From Nocardia araoensis NBRC 100135 (GTDB taxonomy: Bacteria > Actinomycetota > Actinomycetes > Mycobacteriales > Mycobacteriaceae): a stretch of 64,000 nucleotides of DNA. The notes beneath the pieces are model-generated. The model did not search any database and had not been told where the DNA came from. It worked only from the letters and a program-made list of their open reading frames with translations. The stretch spans positions 62,001 through 126,000 of the forward strand of contig NZ_BAFR01000352.1 of assembly GCF_000308435.1 (NCBI RefSeq), given 5' to 3'. This document shows positions 16,567-25,366 of this stretch, in pieces. The position numbers and the translations under genes were made by a program. The stretch's first letter is position 1. Each line of letters opens with the position of its first letter.

Positions 16567-16588
16567 ATCAGCGATCTGGGAGGTAGTG

Positions 16589-17455
16589 GTGACAACCGAC
16601 AGTGCCGCCGAGACCGGGCGGATGGTCCGGGTCGGCAATCGAGACATCTTCTGCGGCGAAGCCGGTGCGGGCGCCGCCGTGGTGCTCCTGCACGGGGGCG
16701 GGCCGGGCGCCAGCGGCAGGTCGAACTACTCCCGCAATATCGAGGCGCTGGCTCGGCGTTTCCGGGTGATCGTCCCGGACATGCCCGGCTACGGGCGCTC
16801 CACCAAGCACATCGACCATTCCGACCCGTTCGGCGACTTGGCCGCGGCGATCGGCGGCCTGCTGGACGCCCTCGATATCGACTCGGCCCACCTGATCGGA
16901 AACTCCTATGGGGGAGCGGCGGCGTTGCGGCTTGCGATGGACCGGCCCGAAAAGGTGCGCAAGCTGATCCTCATGGGACCCGGCGGTGTGGGCACAACGC
17001 GCGCGTTGCCGACCAAAGGCTTGCAGTCGCTGCTGTCCTATTACGGTGGTGACGGTCCCAGCCGGGCCAAGCTGGCCGAGTTCATCCGGGATTATCTGGT
17101 TCACGACGCCGGCGGCGTCACCGAGGAGATCATCGACGACCGTTACCGGGCCAGTCTCGATCCCGACGTGCTCGCCGACCCACCCTTGCGGCGTCCTTCC
17201 GGCCCGGGGGCATTGCGGACGCTGTGGCGCATGGATTTCACCCGCGACTCCCGGCTGTCGGGCGTGCGCAACCCCACGCTGGTGATCTGGGGCGCGGAGG
17301 ACAAGGTGAACCGGCCCGCCGGTGGACGAATGCTCGCCGAGCGGATGCCGAACTGCGACCTGTACCTGGCGGCCGAGACCGGTCACTGGGTGCAGTGGGA
17401 GCGCGCGGAGCTGTTCAACGAGCTGGCCTGCGCGTTCCTCGGAGCGGCGGGATGA
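16589..17455 (+). CDS. Meta-cleavage product C-C hydrolase (BphD/MhpC/HsaD-like)
   Basis: A 288-residue alpha/beta hydrolase. HGGGPGASGRSNY (about 33-45) forms the oxyanion-hole loop typical of meta-cleavage product hydrolases, Ser106 lies in GNSYGG, and GHWVQWE near residue 268 carries the catalytic histidine. These enzymes cut the C-C bond of 2-hydroxy-6-oxo-dienoates after extradiol ring cleavage. The GTG at 16589 has GGGAGG 6 nt upstream. It is the first gene of a three-gene operon with 4-nt start-stop overlaps (17452-17455), followed by the dioxygenase that would make its substrate. Confidence 0.9.
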   Translation: MTTDSAAETGRMVRVGNRDIFCGEAGAGAAVVLLHGGGPGASGRSNYSRNIEALARRFRVIVPDMPGYGRSTKHIDHSDPFGDLAAAIGGLLDALDIDSAHLIGNSYGGAAALRLAMDRPEKVRKLILMGPGGVGTTRALPTKGLQSLLSYYGGDGPSRAKLAEFIRDYLVHDAGGVTEEIIDDRYRASLDPDVLADPPLRRPSGPGALRTLWRMDFTRDSRLSGVRNPTLVIWGAEDKVNRPAGGRMLAERMPNCDLYLAAETGHWVQWERAELFNELACAFLGAAG

Positions 17456-18480
17456 GCGAGCGCACGGGCCGCGGAGCAGGCGGGTCGGTGTTCGGTGCGG
17501 TGCATCTGGGCTATGTGGTGGTGCATTCGCGGCGGCTGTCCGACTGGCGCCGGTTCGGCGCGCTGGCCATCGGGGTGCACGTCGACGAACTGGACACCGA
17601 CGCGCTGCGCTTCCGTTTGGACGACCATGCCTGCCGATTCCTCATCCGGCACGGCGCGGCCGAGGACGTCACCGCGCTGGGCTGGCAGGTGGACGATCAC
17701 GCGACCTTCGACCGGATCCTCGCGCGGGTCAGCGACCGCGGCGTGCCGATCGAAGAAGGCACCGCCGAGCAGGCGGCGGCGCGCGGAGTGCAGCGGCTGT
17801 GGCGCTTCCCCGGCCCGAAGGGCATCGCCACCGAGATCTTCACAACTCCGGTGACCAGTCCGGAACCGCTGCGGATGCTCAGTTCCGGCTGGGTCACCGG
17901 AGAGGCGGGAATGGGTCACGTGGCGATCGTCTCCCGCGAGCCGGAGTCGATGCGCGGCTACTACGACACGGTGTTCGATGCGCGCCTGACGGACTACATC
18001 GACGAGAACATCTCCGGCTTGACGATGAAGATCCGGTTCTTGCGGGTCAACGAGCGTCATCACTCGATCGCGATCGCGAACCTGCGCGGGGTGAAGCTCG
18101 ATCCGCTGCGAACACGGGTGCAGCACATCAATATTCAGTCCGCGAGCCTGGAGGACATGCTGGCCGCGTTCGGACGGGTCACCGAGCTGGGCTTCCGGAT
18201 GGCGTGGTCGGTCGGCCAGCACACCAACGATCGCGAGTTGTCGTTCTATTGCGTGACGCCGTCCGGCTTCGAGCTGGAGGTCGGGTGGAATCCGGTGGTG
18301 ATCGGCCCGGAACTGGAATCGACATGGGAGCCGAGCACCTATCAGGGCATCAGCATCTGGGGTCACACCACGGTGGGGGAGACGGTGCTGGGCAAGTTCG
18401 CTCAGTTCCGCCAAGCCCTGCGGAGCATGCGGACTCCCGAAACCACGGTCGCCGAACTCACGGGAGGACTGTCGCGATGA
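17452..18480 (+). CDS. Type I extradiol (catechol 2,3-) dioxygenase, VOC fold
   Basis: A 342-residue two-domain vicinal-oxygen-chelate protein of BphC/HsaC size. The Fe(II) ligands are visible in the C-terminal domain: His in GMGHVAI, His in VGQHTNDRELSFY, and Glu in GFELEVGWN. The N-terminal domain is the degenerate VOC repeat expected in this family. It opens a catecholic ring next to the two hydroxyls. It overlaps both neighbours by 4 nt, so the hydroxylase, dioxygenase and C-C hydrolase are probably made in proportion. The likely substrate is a side-chain-bearing catechol. Confidence 0.9.
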   Translation: MSERTGRGAGGSVFGAVHLGYVVVHSRRLSDWRRFGALAIGVHVDELDTDALRFRLDDHACRFLIRHGAAEDVTALGWQVDDHATFDRILARVSDRGVPIEEGTAEQAAARGVQRLWRFPGPKGIATEIFTTPVTSPEPLRMLSSGWVTGEAGMGHVAIVSREPESMRGYYDTVFDARLTDYIDENISGLTMKIRFLRVNERHHSIAIANLRGVKLDPLRTRVQHINIQSASLEDMLAAFGRVTELGFRMAWSVGQHTNDRELSFYCVTPSGFELEVGWNPVVIGPELESTWEPSTYQGISIWGHTTVGETVLGKFAQFRQALRSMRTPETTVAELTGGLSR

Positions 18481-20201
18481 GCGCATTCGATGTCGATGTC
18501 GTGGTGGTCGGCCTCGGCCCGACCGGTCTGACCCTGGCCAACCTGTTGGGACGGCGGGGTGCGCGCGTGTTGGTGCTGGAACGGGAGCCGGAGTACTACG
18601 GGTTGGCCCGCGCGGTCTACACCGACGACGAAGGCATGCGGGTCTTCCAGACCGCAGGCGCGGCGGACGAATTGGCGGCGGACATGAACGTCGACTCGAC
18701 CGTGCAATGGGTGCGCGGGGACGGTTCGGTGCTGGCCCAGTTCCACTCGACCGATCGACCGCTGGGCTGGCCGGTGGTCAACTTCCTGTACCAGCCGTAT
18801 CTGGAGAACACCCTCGAACGGGCGCTCGACCGCTATCCGCACGTCACGGTGCGGCGCGGTCGCGAAGTGGTCGACTTCGACCAGGACGCCGACGGCGTGG
18901 GCGTCGAGCACGCCGAATGCCGGGGCACCGGCTACGGCAAGTACCCGGCGGACACCGATCCGCGCACGGCCGATCGGGTGCGGGCGAAATTCCTGGTCGG
19001 CTGCGACGGCGGACGAAGCGTGGTGCGCACCAAGCTCGGCATCGAGATGGCCGGCACCAGTTTTCCGGAACGGTGGCTGGTGGTCGATCTGAAAGCCCGC
19101 GACGGTGTCGACGCGTTCCGGCATCTGCCGTATTTCAATTTCGTGTGCGACCCCGAACTGCCGATCGTGTCCTGCCCGCAGCCGGACCGGCATCACCGGT
19201 TCGAGTTCATGCTGTCGCAGTCTCAGACCAAGGAGGAGATGGAGGACCCGGAGACGGTACGCCGTCACATCGCCCGTTTCGTCGACCCGGACGAAGTCGA
19301 GGTGCTGCGCAAACTGGTCTACACCTTCAACGCGGTCGTCGCGGATCGCTGGCGCGACGGGCGGATCCTCGTCGCGGGCGACGCCGCGCACATGACCCCG
19401 CAGTTCATCGGTCAAGGCATGAACTCCGGAGTGCGCGATGCGGACAACCTGTCCTGGAAGCTGACCGCCATCCTCGAACACGGCGCCGCACTGGAGATCC
19501 TGGACAGCTACGAGTCCGAGCGCAGGCCGCATGCCGAGGCGATGATCGATCTGTCGGTGCTCAACAAGAAGATCGTCTCGCTCGACAACAGGCTGGTCGC
19601 GGCGGCTCGGGACATCGGGCTCACCACCGCGCTGCGGGTGCCTGGGCTCGGCGGCTGGATCCGCGGCGCGAAAATGAAACCGCGGCCGCGTTTCCGTCGC
19701 GGCGCCTACCTCGGTCTGCCGCGGCGCGGGTTGCGCGGTGTCGAGGGAACCCTGGCGCCGCAGCCGGATGTCCGCGACTACGACGGACGTCACCGGCGCT
19801 TCGACGAGGCATTGGGCATCGGGTTCGCGGTCCTGGGCTACGGCACCGATCCGCGCCGGGCCTTCGGGCCGGAGGAATCGGCCTTCCTGCGTGATTTCGA
19901 CGCCGCTTTCGTCACCGTGTATCCGCTCGGCGGACGCCCGCAGGGAAAACCGGGTGACGGCCGGGACGACGTCACCGATATCGAAGACCACACCGGCACA
20001 CTCACCCGATGGTTCGGCAAGGCCGGACTGCGCCCCGGCGGCGTCCTCGTGCTGCGCCCCGACCGCTTCGTCTTCGGCACTGCCGCAGCGGGGCAGGGCG
20101 CGTCGCTGGTCGCCGAATTGGCTCGGCAACTGGGCGTTTCCGCGCGTCCGTCGACGCTTCCGGTGGATCAGCCCGTTACCGCCATCGGTGGAGGCGCCTA
20201 G
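18477..20201 (+). CDS. mhpA: FAD-dependent 3-(3-hydroxyphenyl)propionate-hydroxylase-like monooxygenase
   Basis: A 574-residue class A flavin monooxygenase. GLGPTGLTLAN (about 11-21) binds the ADP of FAD. YTDDEGMR, CDGGRSVVR and the GDAAHMTPQFIGQGMNSG motif (about 301-318) are FAD/NADPH motifs in the order of MhpA, and a thioredoxin-like C-terminal domain follows. It would hydroxylate a phenol carrying an acyl side chain to the catechol used by the dioxygenase upstream. The ATG overlaps the dioxygenase stop by 4 nt. No MhpD hydratase or MhpF/MhpE pair is present, so the lower pathway must lie elsewhere. The name is by family resemblance. Confidence 0.8.
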   Translation: MSAFDVDVVVVGLGPTGLTLANLLGRRGARVLVLEREPEYYGLARAVYTDDEGMRVFQTAGAADELAADMNVDSTVQWVRGDGSVLAQFHSTDRPLGWPVVNFLYQPYLENTLERALDRYPHVTVRRGREVVDFDQDADGVGVEHAECRGTGYGKYPADTDPRTADRVRAKFLVGCDGGRSVVRTKLGIEMAGTSFPERWLVVDLKARDGVDAFRHLPYFNFVCDPELPIVSCPQPDRHHRFEFMLSQSQTKEEMEDPETVRRHIARFVDPDEVEVLRKLVYTFNAVVADRWRDGRILVAGDAAHMTPQFIGQGMNSGVRDADNLSWKLTAILEHGAALEILDSYESERRPHAEAMIDLSVLNKKIVSLDNRLVAAARDIGLTTALRVPGLGGWIRGAKMKPRPRFRRGAYLGLPRRGLRGVEGTLAPQPDVRDYDGRHRRFDEALGIGFAVLGYGTDPRRAFGPEESAFLRDFDAAFVTVYPLGGRPQGKPGDGRDDVTDIEDHTGTLTRWFGKAGLRPGGVLVLRPDRFVFGTAAAGQGASLVAELARQLGVSARPSTLPVDQPVTAIGGGA

Positions 20202-20208
20202 TACGAGG

Positions 20209-20847
20209 TCACAACTGCGGCTGGGGCGGAAGCGGCCCGGACACCAGTTTGCGGGCCGTTCGCTTCGGCATGCCGAACATGCGCAGGACGTGGAAGGTCA
20301 TTTCGTCCGACAGCGCCCCGGCGTCGGCGTCGGGGCGCTGCTCGAGCAGTTGCAGCAATCCCAGCAGCGCGCCACCCGCGGCCATCATCGCCATCTCCAC
20401 GTCCATCTCCTCGAATCGGCCCGCCTCCTGGGCGGCGAGGATGTCGCGTCGCGCCCGAGGGGCCAACCCCTCGTCCCGCGAGAGCACCGACAGCCCCGAA
20501 TGCAAGATCACCCGCACCATCTCGGGCACTTGGCGCTGCAACCGGCCGGTCATCCGGAAACTCACCGCGAAGACTTCGGCCGGGTCGTCGTAGAGCCGGA
20601 CGATCTCGTCGCGCATCTGGGCGTAGAGCTCCAGCGTCGAGCTCACCGCCTCGTCGAACAGTTGCTCCTTGGTCTGGAAGTGGTTGTAGAAGGAGCCGAA
20701 ACCGACGTCGGCGGCATCGGTGATCTCCTGGATGCTCACCGCCGACCTGCCTTCCGACAGGAACTTGCGCGCCGCGGCCAGCAAGGCGTTGCGGGTGCGT
20801 TCCCGGCGTCGATCGGTCCGAGTACGCACCACCGGTTCCGCAGTCAT
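20209..20847 (-). CDS. TetR-family regulator of the aromatic operon
   Basis: A 212-residue protein with a helix-turn-helix at about 25-70 (ITDAADVGFGSFYNHFQTK) and a KstR2/TetR_C-like helical domain. I start it at ATG 20847, where GGTGGAG lies 6 nt upstream; an in-frame ATG at 20883 has none. It converges on the mhpA-like gene with only 7 nt between the stops. The dyad at 20886-20901 upstream of it matches the two dyads in front of the operon at 16589, which makes this the probable repressor of the meta-cleavage genes and of itself. Confidence 0.8.
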   Translation of the reverse strand: MTAEPVVRTRTDRRRERTRNALLAAARKFLSEGRSAVSIQEITDAADVGFGSFYNHFQTKEQLFDEAVSSTLELYAQMRDEIVRLYDDPAEVFAVSFRMTGRLQRQVPEMVRVILHSGLSVLSRDEGLAPRARRDILAAQEAGRFEEMDVEMAMMAAGGALLGLLQLLEQRPDADAGALSDEMTFHVLRMFGMPKRTARKLVSGPLPPQPQL

Positions 20848-20885
20848 CGACCTCTCCACCTTCCCGATCAATACGGGAATCATAA

Positions 20886-20901
20886 CTGATCAAACGATCA
20901 G
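20886..20901. promoter_or_regulatory. Self-operator dyad of the TetR gene
   Basis: CTGATC-AAAC-GATCAG, a perfect 6-bp dyad 39 nt upstream of the TetR start. It shares the frame CTGAT-N6-ATCAG with the site at 16551-16566. Confidence 0.6.
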
Positions 20902-21166
20902 CTGTGCTGCGTGCCGACGGCGCGGGCAGGACAGGGTCCGCACGAGGCCGGTTTCGAGTTCGCCGAGATGGTCCGTTCTAGGACTTGTTCTGGTGGGGCG
21001 AGGTAGCGTGAAGGGTGTCGGCCGAGGTCGGCCACGGTGAAACGGCGTGGCCATCCGCGTCGGCAGCCTGTGGTCGGTGCGTCCCCATCGTGTTCGTATC
21101 CGGCCGGAAGCCGCTTGGCGGCTTCCGCTGAACAGCAGTGCTGGTTCGTGCGAAAGATCCGCCATC

Positions 21167-22078
21167 ATGAGTGTTCACGCCCCTCTCTACCACGAAGTGC
21201 TCTCCCGGGAAGAGCTGCCGGACGAGTTCTTCGGCCTTTTCCTCGACCCGACCCGCACCTACAGTTGCGCCTTCTGGTCCCACCCCGACGACACCCTGGA
21301 GAAAGCCCAGACGGCGAAGATCGACCTGGCCTTGGCCAAGTGCGATCTCGCGCCGGGGATGGCCCTGTTGGACGTCGGTTGTGGCTGGGGCTCCACCATG
21401 CTGCGCGCCATGGACACCTACGGGGTGAACACGATCGGCTTGACCCGGAGCCGTAACCAGTACCGGTACGTGCGGGACATGCTCGTCGACCGGCTGATCC
21501 GCGGCCGCCCGTACGGCGGCGTGCGTGTGCAGGGCTGGGAGGATTTCGACCGCCGCGCCGACCGTATCGTCTGCATCGGAGCGCTGGAACACCTTCCGGT
21601 GGACCGCTACGGGGAGTTCTTCGATTTCGCCTACGGGATCATGCCCTCCGACGGCGTGCTGCTGTTGCAAACCGTGGTCAGCCACAGCCGCGAACATCTG
21701 CGGGCGCACGGTACCCCGATCACCAGCGAAGACTTCGCATTCTTGCGATTCCTGCGCGAGACCATCTTCCCCGGGGGCCAGCTTCCGCTGCCGACCGGTC
21801 ACCATCCCAAAGGGGTCACCGAATACGCCGAGGACGCCGGTTTCACCGTCGCAGACGTCCAGGCACTGGGTCCGCACTACACCACGACGCTGGACTGCTG
21901 GGCCGACGCGCTGCACGAAAACCGGGACCGGGCGATCGAGCTCGCCGGGCGGGACACCTACAACGCCTACATCCGGTACCTGACCGGCTCCGCCGATTAC
22001 TTCCGCCGCGGGCACACCGACGTCATGCAGTTCACCTGTCTCAAGCCCGACGCTCGGCATCCATCCCCGCTGCGCTGA
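21167..22078 (+). CDS. Cyclopropane/mycolic-acid-synthase-like SAM methyltransferase
   Basis: A 303-residue class I methyltransferase of the CFAS/CmaA family. FLDPTRTYSCAFW (about 23-35) is the family's substrate-channel strip, LLDVGCGWGSTM the SAM-binding glycine motif, GLTRSRNQ the motif that contacts SAM, and GALEHLP the equivalent of the conserved glutamate region that binds bicarbonate. Members add methylene or methyl groups to double bonds of acyl chains, including mycolates. I choose the ATG at 21167, since the 40 residues before it in frame do not look like protein. It converges on alkB. Confidence 0.8.
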   Translation: MSVHAPLYHEVLSREELPDEFFGLFLDPTRTYSCAFWSHPDDTLEKAQTAKIDLALAKCDLAPGMALLDVGCGWGSTMLRAMDTYGVNTIGLTRSRNQYRYVRDMLVDRLIRGRPYGGVRVQGWEDFDRRADRIVCIGALEHLPVDRYGEFFDFAYGIMPSDGVLLLQTVVSHSREHLRAHGTPITSEDFAFLRFLRETIFPGGQLPLPTGHHPKGVTEYAEDAGFTVADVQALGPHYTTTLDCWADALHENRDRAIELAGRDTYNAYIRYLTGSADYFRRGHTDVMQFTCLKPDARHPSPLR

Positions 22079-22108
22079 ACCCGCACCGCCGTTCGCCGGA
22101 CGGCCGCG

Positions 22109-23356
22109 TCAGCGCGTCGCCTCGGTGGAGAACAGGTCGTCGTCGCCGGTCGACGGGCTCATGCCGTCCGTGGCGGGGTCCACGGCCCATCGCACGTCCT
22201 CGCGCGGACGCCGGATGGGCAACGCCAGGCGTCGTCTGCGGAGCTTGAGGTTGATGAGCGACATGTCGCCGTTGTAATGGGCGAGGACGCGGCGGTCCAT
22301 GACCGCATGCCACAGCGGCGGGATCGCAGCGAGCACCACCATGGTTGCGTAGCCGGCGGGCAGCTGGGGCGCCACGTCACAGCTGCGCAGGGTCTGGTAC
22401 CGGCGGCCGGGATTGGCGTGGTGGTCGCTGTGGCGCTGGAGGTGGAACAGGAAGATGTTGGTGACCAGGCGGTCGCTGTTCCAGCTGTCGCGGGGCGAAC
22501 AGCGAGCGTAACGGCCGTCCGGGCGGCGGACGCGCAGCAGTCCGTAGTGCTCGACGTAGTTGACGGTTTCCAGCAGGCCCGCGCCGATCAGGGCTTGCAG
22601 AGCGAGGTATGGCGTGATCACGGGACCGAAGATCGCGATCAAGCCGCCGAACAGCACCGCGCTCATCGTCCAGGCCTGCAGGAGATGGTTGCCGGGGCTG
22701 AACCAGCGTTTCCCGCTACGGGCCAGGCGCGTGCGTTCCAGCTCCAGCGCCGACCGGAATCCGCCCACCATGGTGCGCGGCAGGAATTGCCACAGCGATT
22801 CACCGAAGCGGGCGCTGGCCGGGTCCTCGGGCGTGGCCACGCGAACGTGGTGGCCGCGGTTGTGCTCGACGAAGAAGTGCCCGTACCCGGACTGCGCGAG
22901 CGCGATCTTGGCCAGCCACCGTTCGAGATGTTCGACGCGGTGGCCGAGTTCGTGGGCGGCGTTGATGCCGATACCCGAGACGAAGCCGAGGGTGACCGCC
23001 AAGCCGAGCTTGTCGGCCGAGCTCAGCTCGTGGCTGGACCACATGTAGCCGGCGATGAGCAGGCCGATGAATTGCATCGGCAGGAACAGGAAGGTGCACC
23101 ACCGGTAGTAGCGATCGTTGGACAGCGCCTCGTAATCCTCGTCGCGAGGGTTGCTTCCGTCGTCGCCGATGACCCAATCCAGCAGGGGAATCACCACCAG
23201 CACGATGATCGGGCCGATCCACCAGAACACTTCCAGTCCGGTGTGCGCCACCAACGTGGAGGGCAGTAGCGCGCAACCCGGGGCGATCAAACCCAGAATC
23301 CACAGGTACCGCTTGGGGTCGCGGGCTCGCGTGTGCTCGAAGATCGTCATAGTCAT
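22109..23356 (-). CDS. alkB: Alkane 1-monooxygenase (AlkB)
   Basis: A 415-residue membrane diiron hydroxylase. The histidine boxes are complete: HELGH (135-139), EHNRGHH (164-170), the NYVEHYGL signature, and LQRHSDHH further on. About six hydrophobic spans surround them. It hydroxylates the terminal carbon of n-alkanes using electrons from rubredoxin. The protein ends in a charged tail without the CxxCG rubredoxin knuckles seen in AlkB-rubredoxin fusions, and no rubredoxin or rubredoxin reductase gene adjoins it. The start could be ATG 23356 or ATG 23350. Upstream is a 611-bp gap, so its promoter is independent of the lipase gene. Confidence 0.92.
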   Translation of the reverse strand: MTMTIFEHTRARDPKRYLWILGLIAPGCALLPSTLVAHTGLEVFWWIGPIIVLVVIPLLDWVIGDDGSNPRDEDYEALSNDRYYRWCTFLFLPMQFIGLLIAGYMWSSHELSSADKLGLAVTLGFVSGIGINAAHELGHRVEHLERWLAKIALAQSGYGHFFVEHNRGHHVRVATPEDPASARFGESLWQFLPRTMVGGFRSALELERTRLARSGKRWFSPGNHLLQAWTMSAVLFGGLIAIFGPVITPYLALQALIGAGLLETVNYVEHYGLLRVRRPDGRYARCSPRDSWNSDRLVTNIFLFHLQRHSDHHANPGRRYQTLRSCDVAPQLPAGYATMVVLAAIPPLWHAVMDRRVLAHYNGDMSLINLKLRRRRLALPIRRPREDVRWAVDPATDGMSPSTGDDDLFSTEATR

Positions 23357-23818
23357 CTCGCCGATCCGTGAGGACGACACTCAACCGACAGTTCCGACTG
23401 CGGACAACACTTGAACCATGCGCGCCAATCAAGGATAACTGTAAGTTCGCTGGACGGTAGTGAACTCTGGAAACCGCTGTCTGAGCGGGCAATCCGCGTC
23501 GCGGGAACATCGTCCGACGACCGATTGCGACGCGACATTCGACCGTCGGCCGGTCGGAGTCGCCAGGCCGGGTGCGGATCGATTCCTGCTGGATGTCCGA
23601 GTGTCACCGGTGTCGACACCCGAGTGGCTCAGGCAAGCGGGGGTGAGCCAACTCCGACATTCGAACCTTTCTGTCCCGAATTCGACCCAGCTGACTAGCG
23701 ATGAAACGGCAAACTTCCTGCAAATAACGCACCGACTGCCAGATCCGGGGCGGCGGGAGACCGTGCGGGGTGAAGCTCGCCTGCTTGCGCGGACGTCCGT
23801 GCTTCTCCGGGCAGGCAG

Positions 23819-23858
23819 GTCGGCCGCGGTCCGGTCGGGAAACCGGGCCGCGGCCGAC
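23819..23858 (-). terminator. Long GC-rich hairpin, probable terminator of the lipase gene
   Basis: GTCGGCCGCGG at 23819-23829 pairs with CCGCGGCCGAC at 23848-23858, and further pairs (CCGGT/ACCGG) continue inward to a short loop. It lies about 110 nt downstream of the lipase stop on the minus strand. Confidence 0.45.
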
Positions 23859-23927
23859 CATCGTTCATGAAGCTCGCGGCACTACGAGCGCGACCGCTGC
23901 GCGCGGCGCTGTGCCGACTCTTCGAGT

Positions 23928-23946
23928 CGGATACCGACGGTATCCG
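23928..23946. promoter_or_regulatory. Operator-like dyad downstream of the lipase gene
   Basis: CGGATACC-GAC-GGTATCCG, perfect 8-bp arms. The core GATACC-GAC-GGTATC closely matches the dyad at 25336-25352 in front of the TetR gene. Its place 3' of the lipase gene is unexpected for a repressor site. Confidence 0.45.
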
Positions 23947-23967
23947 AGGGGGTCTCGCTTTCGCAAA

Positions 23968-25290
23968 TCAGGGCAGTGCCCCGCAGTTGGACGGAGCGGG
24001 CTGGCCCGCCAGCCGTTCGGTCATCCAGTCCTGTGAGGCGCCCAGGGACGGGAAGAACGCCAGCACGTGGGTGACCCGCAACCCGGTGATGACGCTGGGT
24101 AGCTCGGCATTCGCGTTCAGTTGGACAGGCGCGCCGCCGCCGCACCAGCTGCTGGCCACTTCCCGGACGGGCACGTACGGTGCGCCCTCGTCGGCCTGGT
24201 TCGAGGCGATGAGGACGGGCACTCCCGGGGTCAGCGTGCCGACCCGCTGGTCGTTGAACGCCGCCTTCAGCACCGGGGACTGATCGATCACCGCGGTCAG
24301 TGGTTGCCCGCTGGTGGTCCACTGCGAGGTGTTCGGGAACTGCTGGGCCAGTCCGAGCGGCACGGCGCACTTGTCCACCGACTCGCGCATGATCGCCTTA
24401 CCGGTGTCGTTGAGTTCGGCGTCGAGCACCGGCTGGGTCTCGGGGTAATTGGCGGCGATGCCGTTGAGGATCCACGCGAAGGCGGGCCCGAGCGGGGCTC
24501 GTCCGTCGTTGAAGGCGATGAAGTACTCGTCGTCCACGACCGGTCCGCCGACGTAGGCGCCCCGCACGTTCAGATCGGGGGCATAGCTCGGCTGCAGTTC
24601 GGCCGCGCCCGCGGACGCCATGCCGCCCTGGGAGTATCCGTACAGAATGACGGGCGAGCCGGGGTGCACGCTGGTGCCCGGCAATTGCAGCGCCGCGCGC
24701 GCGGCGTCGAGGACCGCGTAGGCCTGAGATTTCCGGTTGAGATAGTCGTGCACATCCGGTGTACCCAGACCGTGGTAGTCGGTCACCATCACCGACATGC
24801 CGCGGGCCAGCAACGTGTAGATCGCCAGTACGTCGTATTCGACGATCACGTCGAACGGGGGCTGGTATTGGATGAATTGCGCCAGCAATTTCGACGGCGC
24901 GCACTGATCGCCCTGTCCCTTCGTGCCGACCGCGTAGGAGACCAGCGGTCGTTCGCCCGGACCGGTCCACGGCTGGGACGGTTCCAGATAGGTTCCCGTC
25001 ACCGCGGTGCGGGCACCGTGGGTATCGCTGCTGGTGTACATGATGCGCGTCGATGTCGCCGGTACCTGCCCCGGTTGCCCGGGGACCGAGATCGCCAGCC
25101 GCGACCCTTCGGCGCGGATGATGGAGCCCGGTGCGCCCGCCGGTGCCGCGGGCGGGACGTAGAAATCGTCGCCGGCCACCGATTCCGCGGCCGGTTCCGT
25201 CCATGCGTGTGGGGCGGCGACCGCCCCACCCCCGACCACGAGGAGGGTTCCCGACAAAGCTGTGGCCAATCTGAGTATTCGGCTCCTCAC
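23968..25290 (-). CDS. Secreted lipase (LIP / PF03583 family)
   Basis: A 440-residue exported alpha/beta hydrolase. Residues 1-26 are a Sec signal peptide with positive residues, a hydrophobic core and AVAA before the mature part. Ser220 sits in the nucleophile elbow GYSQGG. DYHGLGTPDVHDYLNR is a typical strip of the actinobacterial and yeast secretory lipases that cleave triacylglycerols. The GTG at 25290 is preceded by GGAAGG. The gene is divergent from the TetR gene at 25367, with a dyad in the 76-bp gap, and upstream of the alkB region, consistent with use of lipids and hydrocarbons as carbon sources. Confidence 0.85.
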   Translation of the reverse strand: MRSRILRLATALSGTLLVVGGGAVAAPHAWTEPAAESVAGDDFYVPPAAPAGAPGSIIRAEGSRLAISVPGQPGQVPATSTRIMYTSSDTHGARTAVTGTYLEPSQPWTGPGERPLVSYAVGTKGQGDQCAPSKLLAQFIQYQPPFDVIVEYDVLAIYTLLARGMSVMVTDYHGLGTPDVHDYLNRKSQAYAVLDAARAALQLPGTSVHPGSPVILYGYSQGGMASAGAAELQPSYAPDLNVRGAYVGGPVVDDEYFIAFNDGRAPLGPAFAWILNGIAANYPETQPVLDAELNDTGKAIMRESVDKCAVPLGLAQQFPNTSQWTTSGQPLTAVIDQSPVLKAAFNDQRVGTLTPGVPVLIASNQADEGAPYVPVREVASSWCGGGAPVQLNANAELPSVITGLRVTHVLAFFPSLGASQDWMTERLAGQPAPSNCGALP

Positions 25291-25335
25291 GATGCGATCC
25301 TTCCTGCGATTGGGATACCCCTGGCATCTAGAATC

Positions 25336-25352
25336 GGATACTGAGAGTATCT
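25336..25352. promoter_or_regulatory. Operator dyad between lipase and TetR genes
   Basis: GGATACT-GAG-AGTATCT, with a 6-bp perfect core (GATACT/AGTATC). It lies 14 nt before the TetR start and 45 nt before the lipase start, so one bound dimer could repress both. Confidence 0.55.
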
Positions 25353-25366
25353 GTAAGGGGTCGAAA

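Larger units (their letters stand above)
23357..23967. other. Intergenic, 611 bp, with a long hairpin and an operator-like dyad
   Basis: No frame here shows coding character. It contains a strong hairpin at 23819-23858 and a dyad at 23928-23946, annotated separately. The part next to alkB (23357-23480) is relatively AT-rich and may hold the alkB promoter. Confidence 0.5.

Noticed and set aside
17322..20201. A 959-codon plus-strand frame that joins the dioxygenase region to the hydroxylase
   Set aside because: Its first 385 codons are an out-of-frame reading of the dioxygenase. The ATG at 18477 overlapping the dioxygenase stop is the natural hydroxylase start.
23411..23870. Two plus-strand frames in the gap upstream of alkB
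   Set aside because: Composition does not follow the third-position GC bias of real genes here, no ribosome-binding site, no domain.
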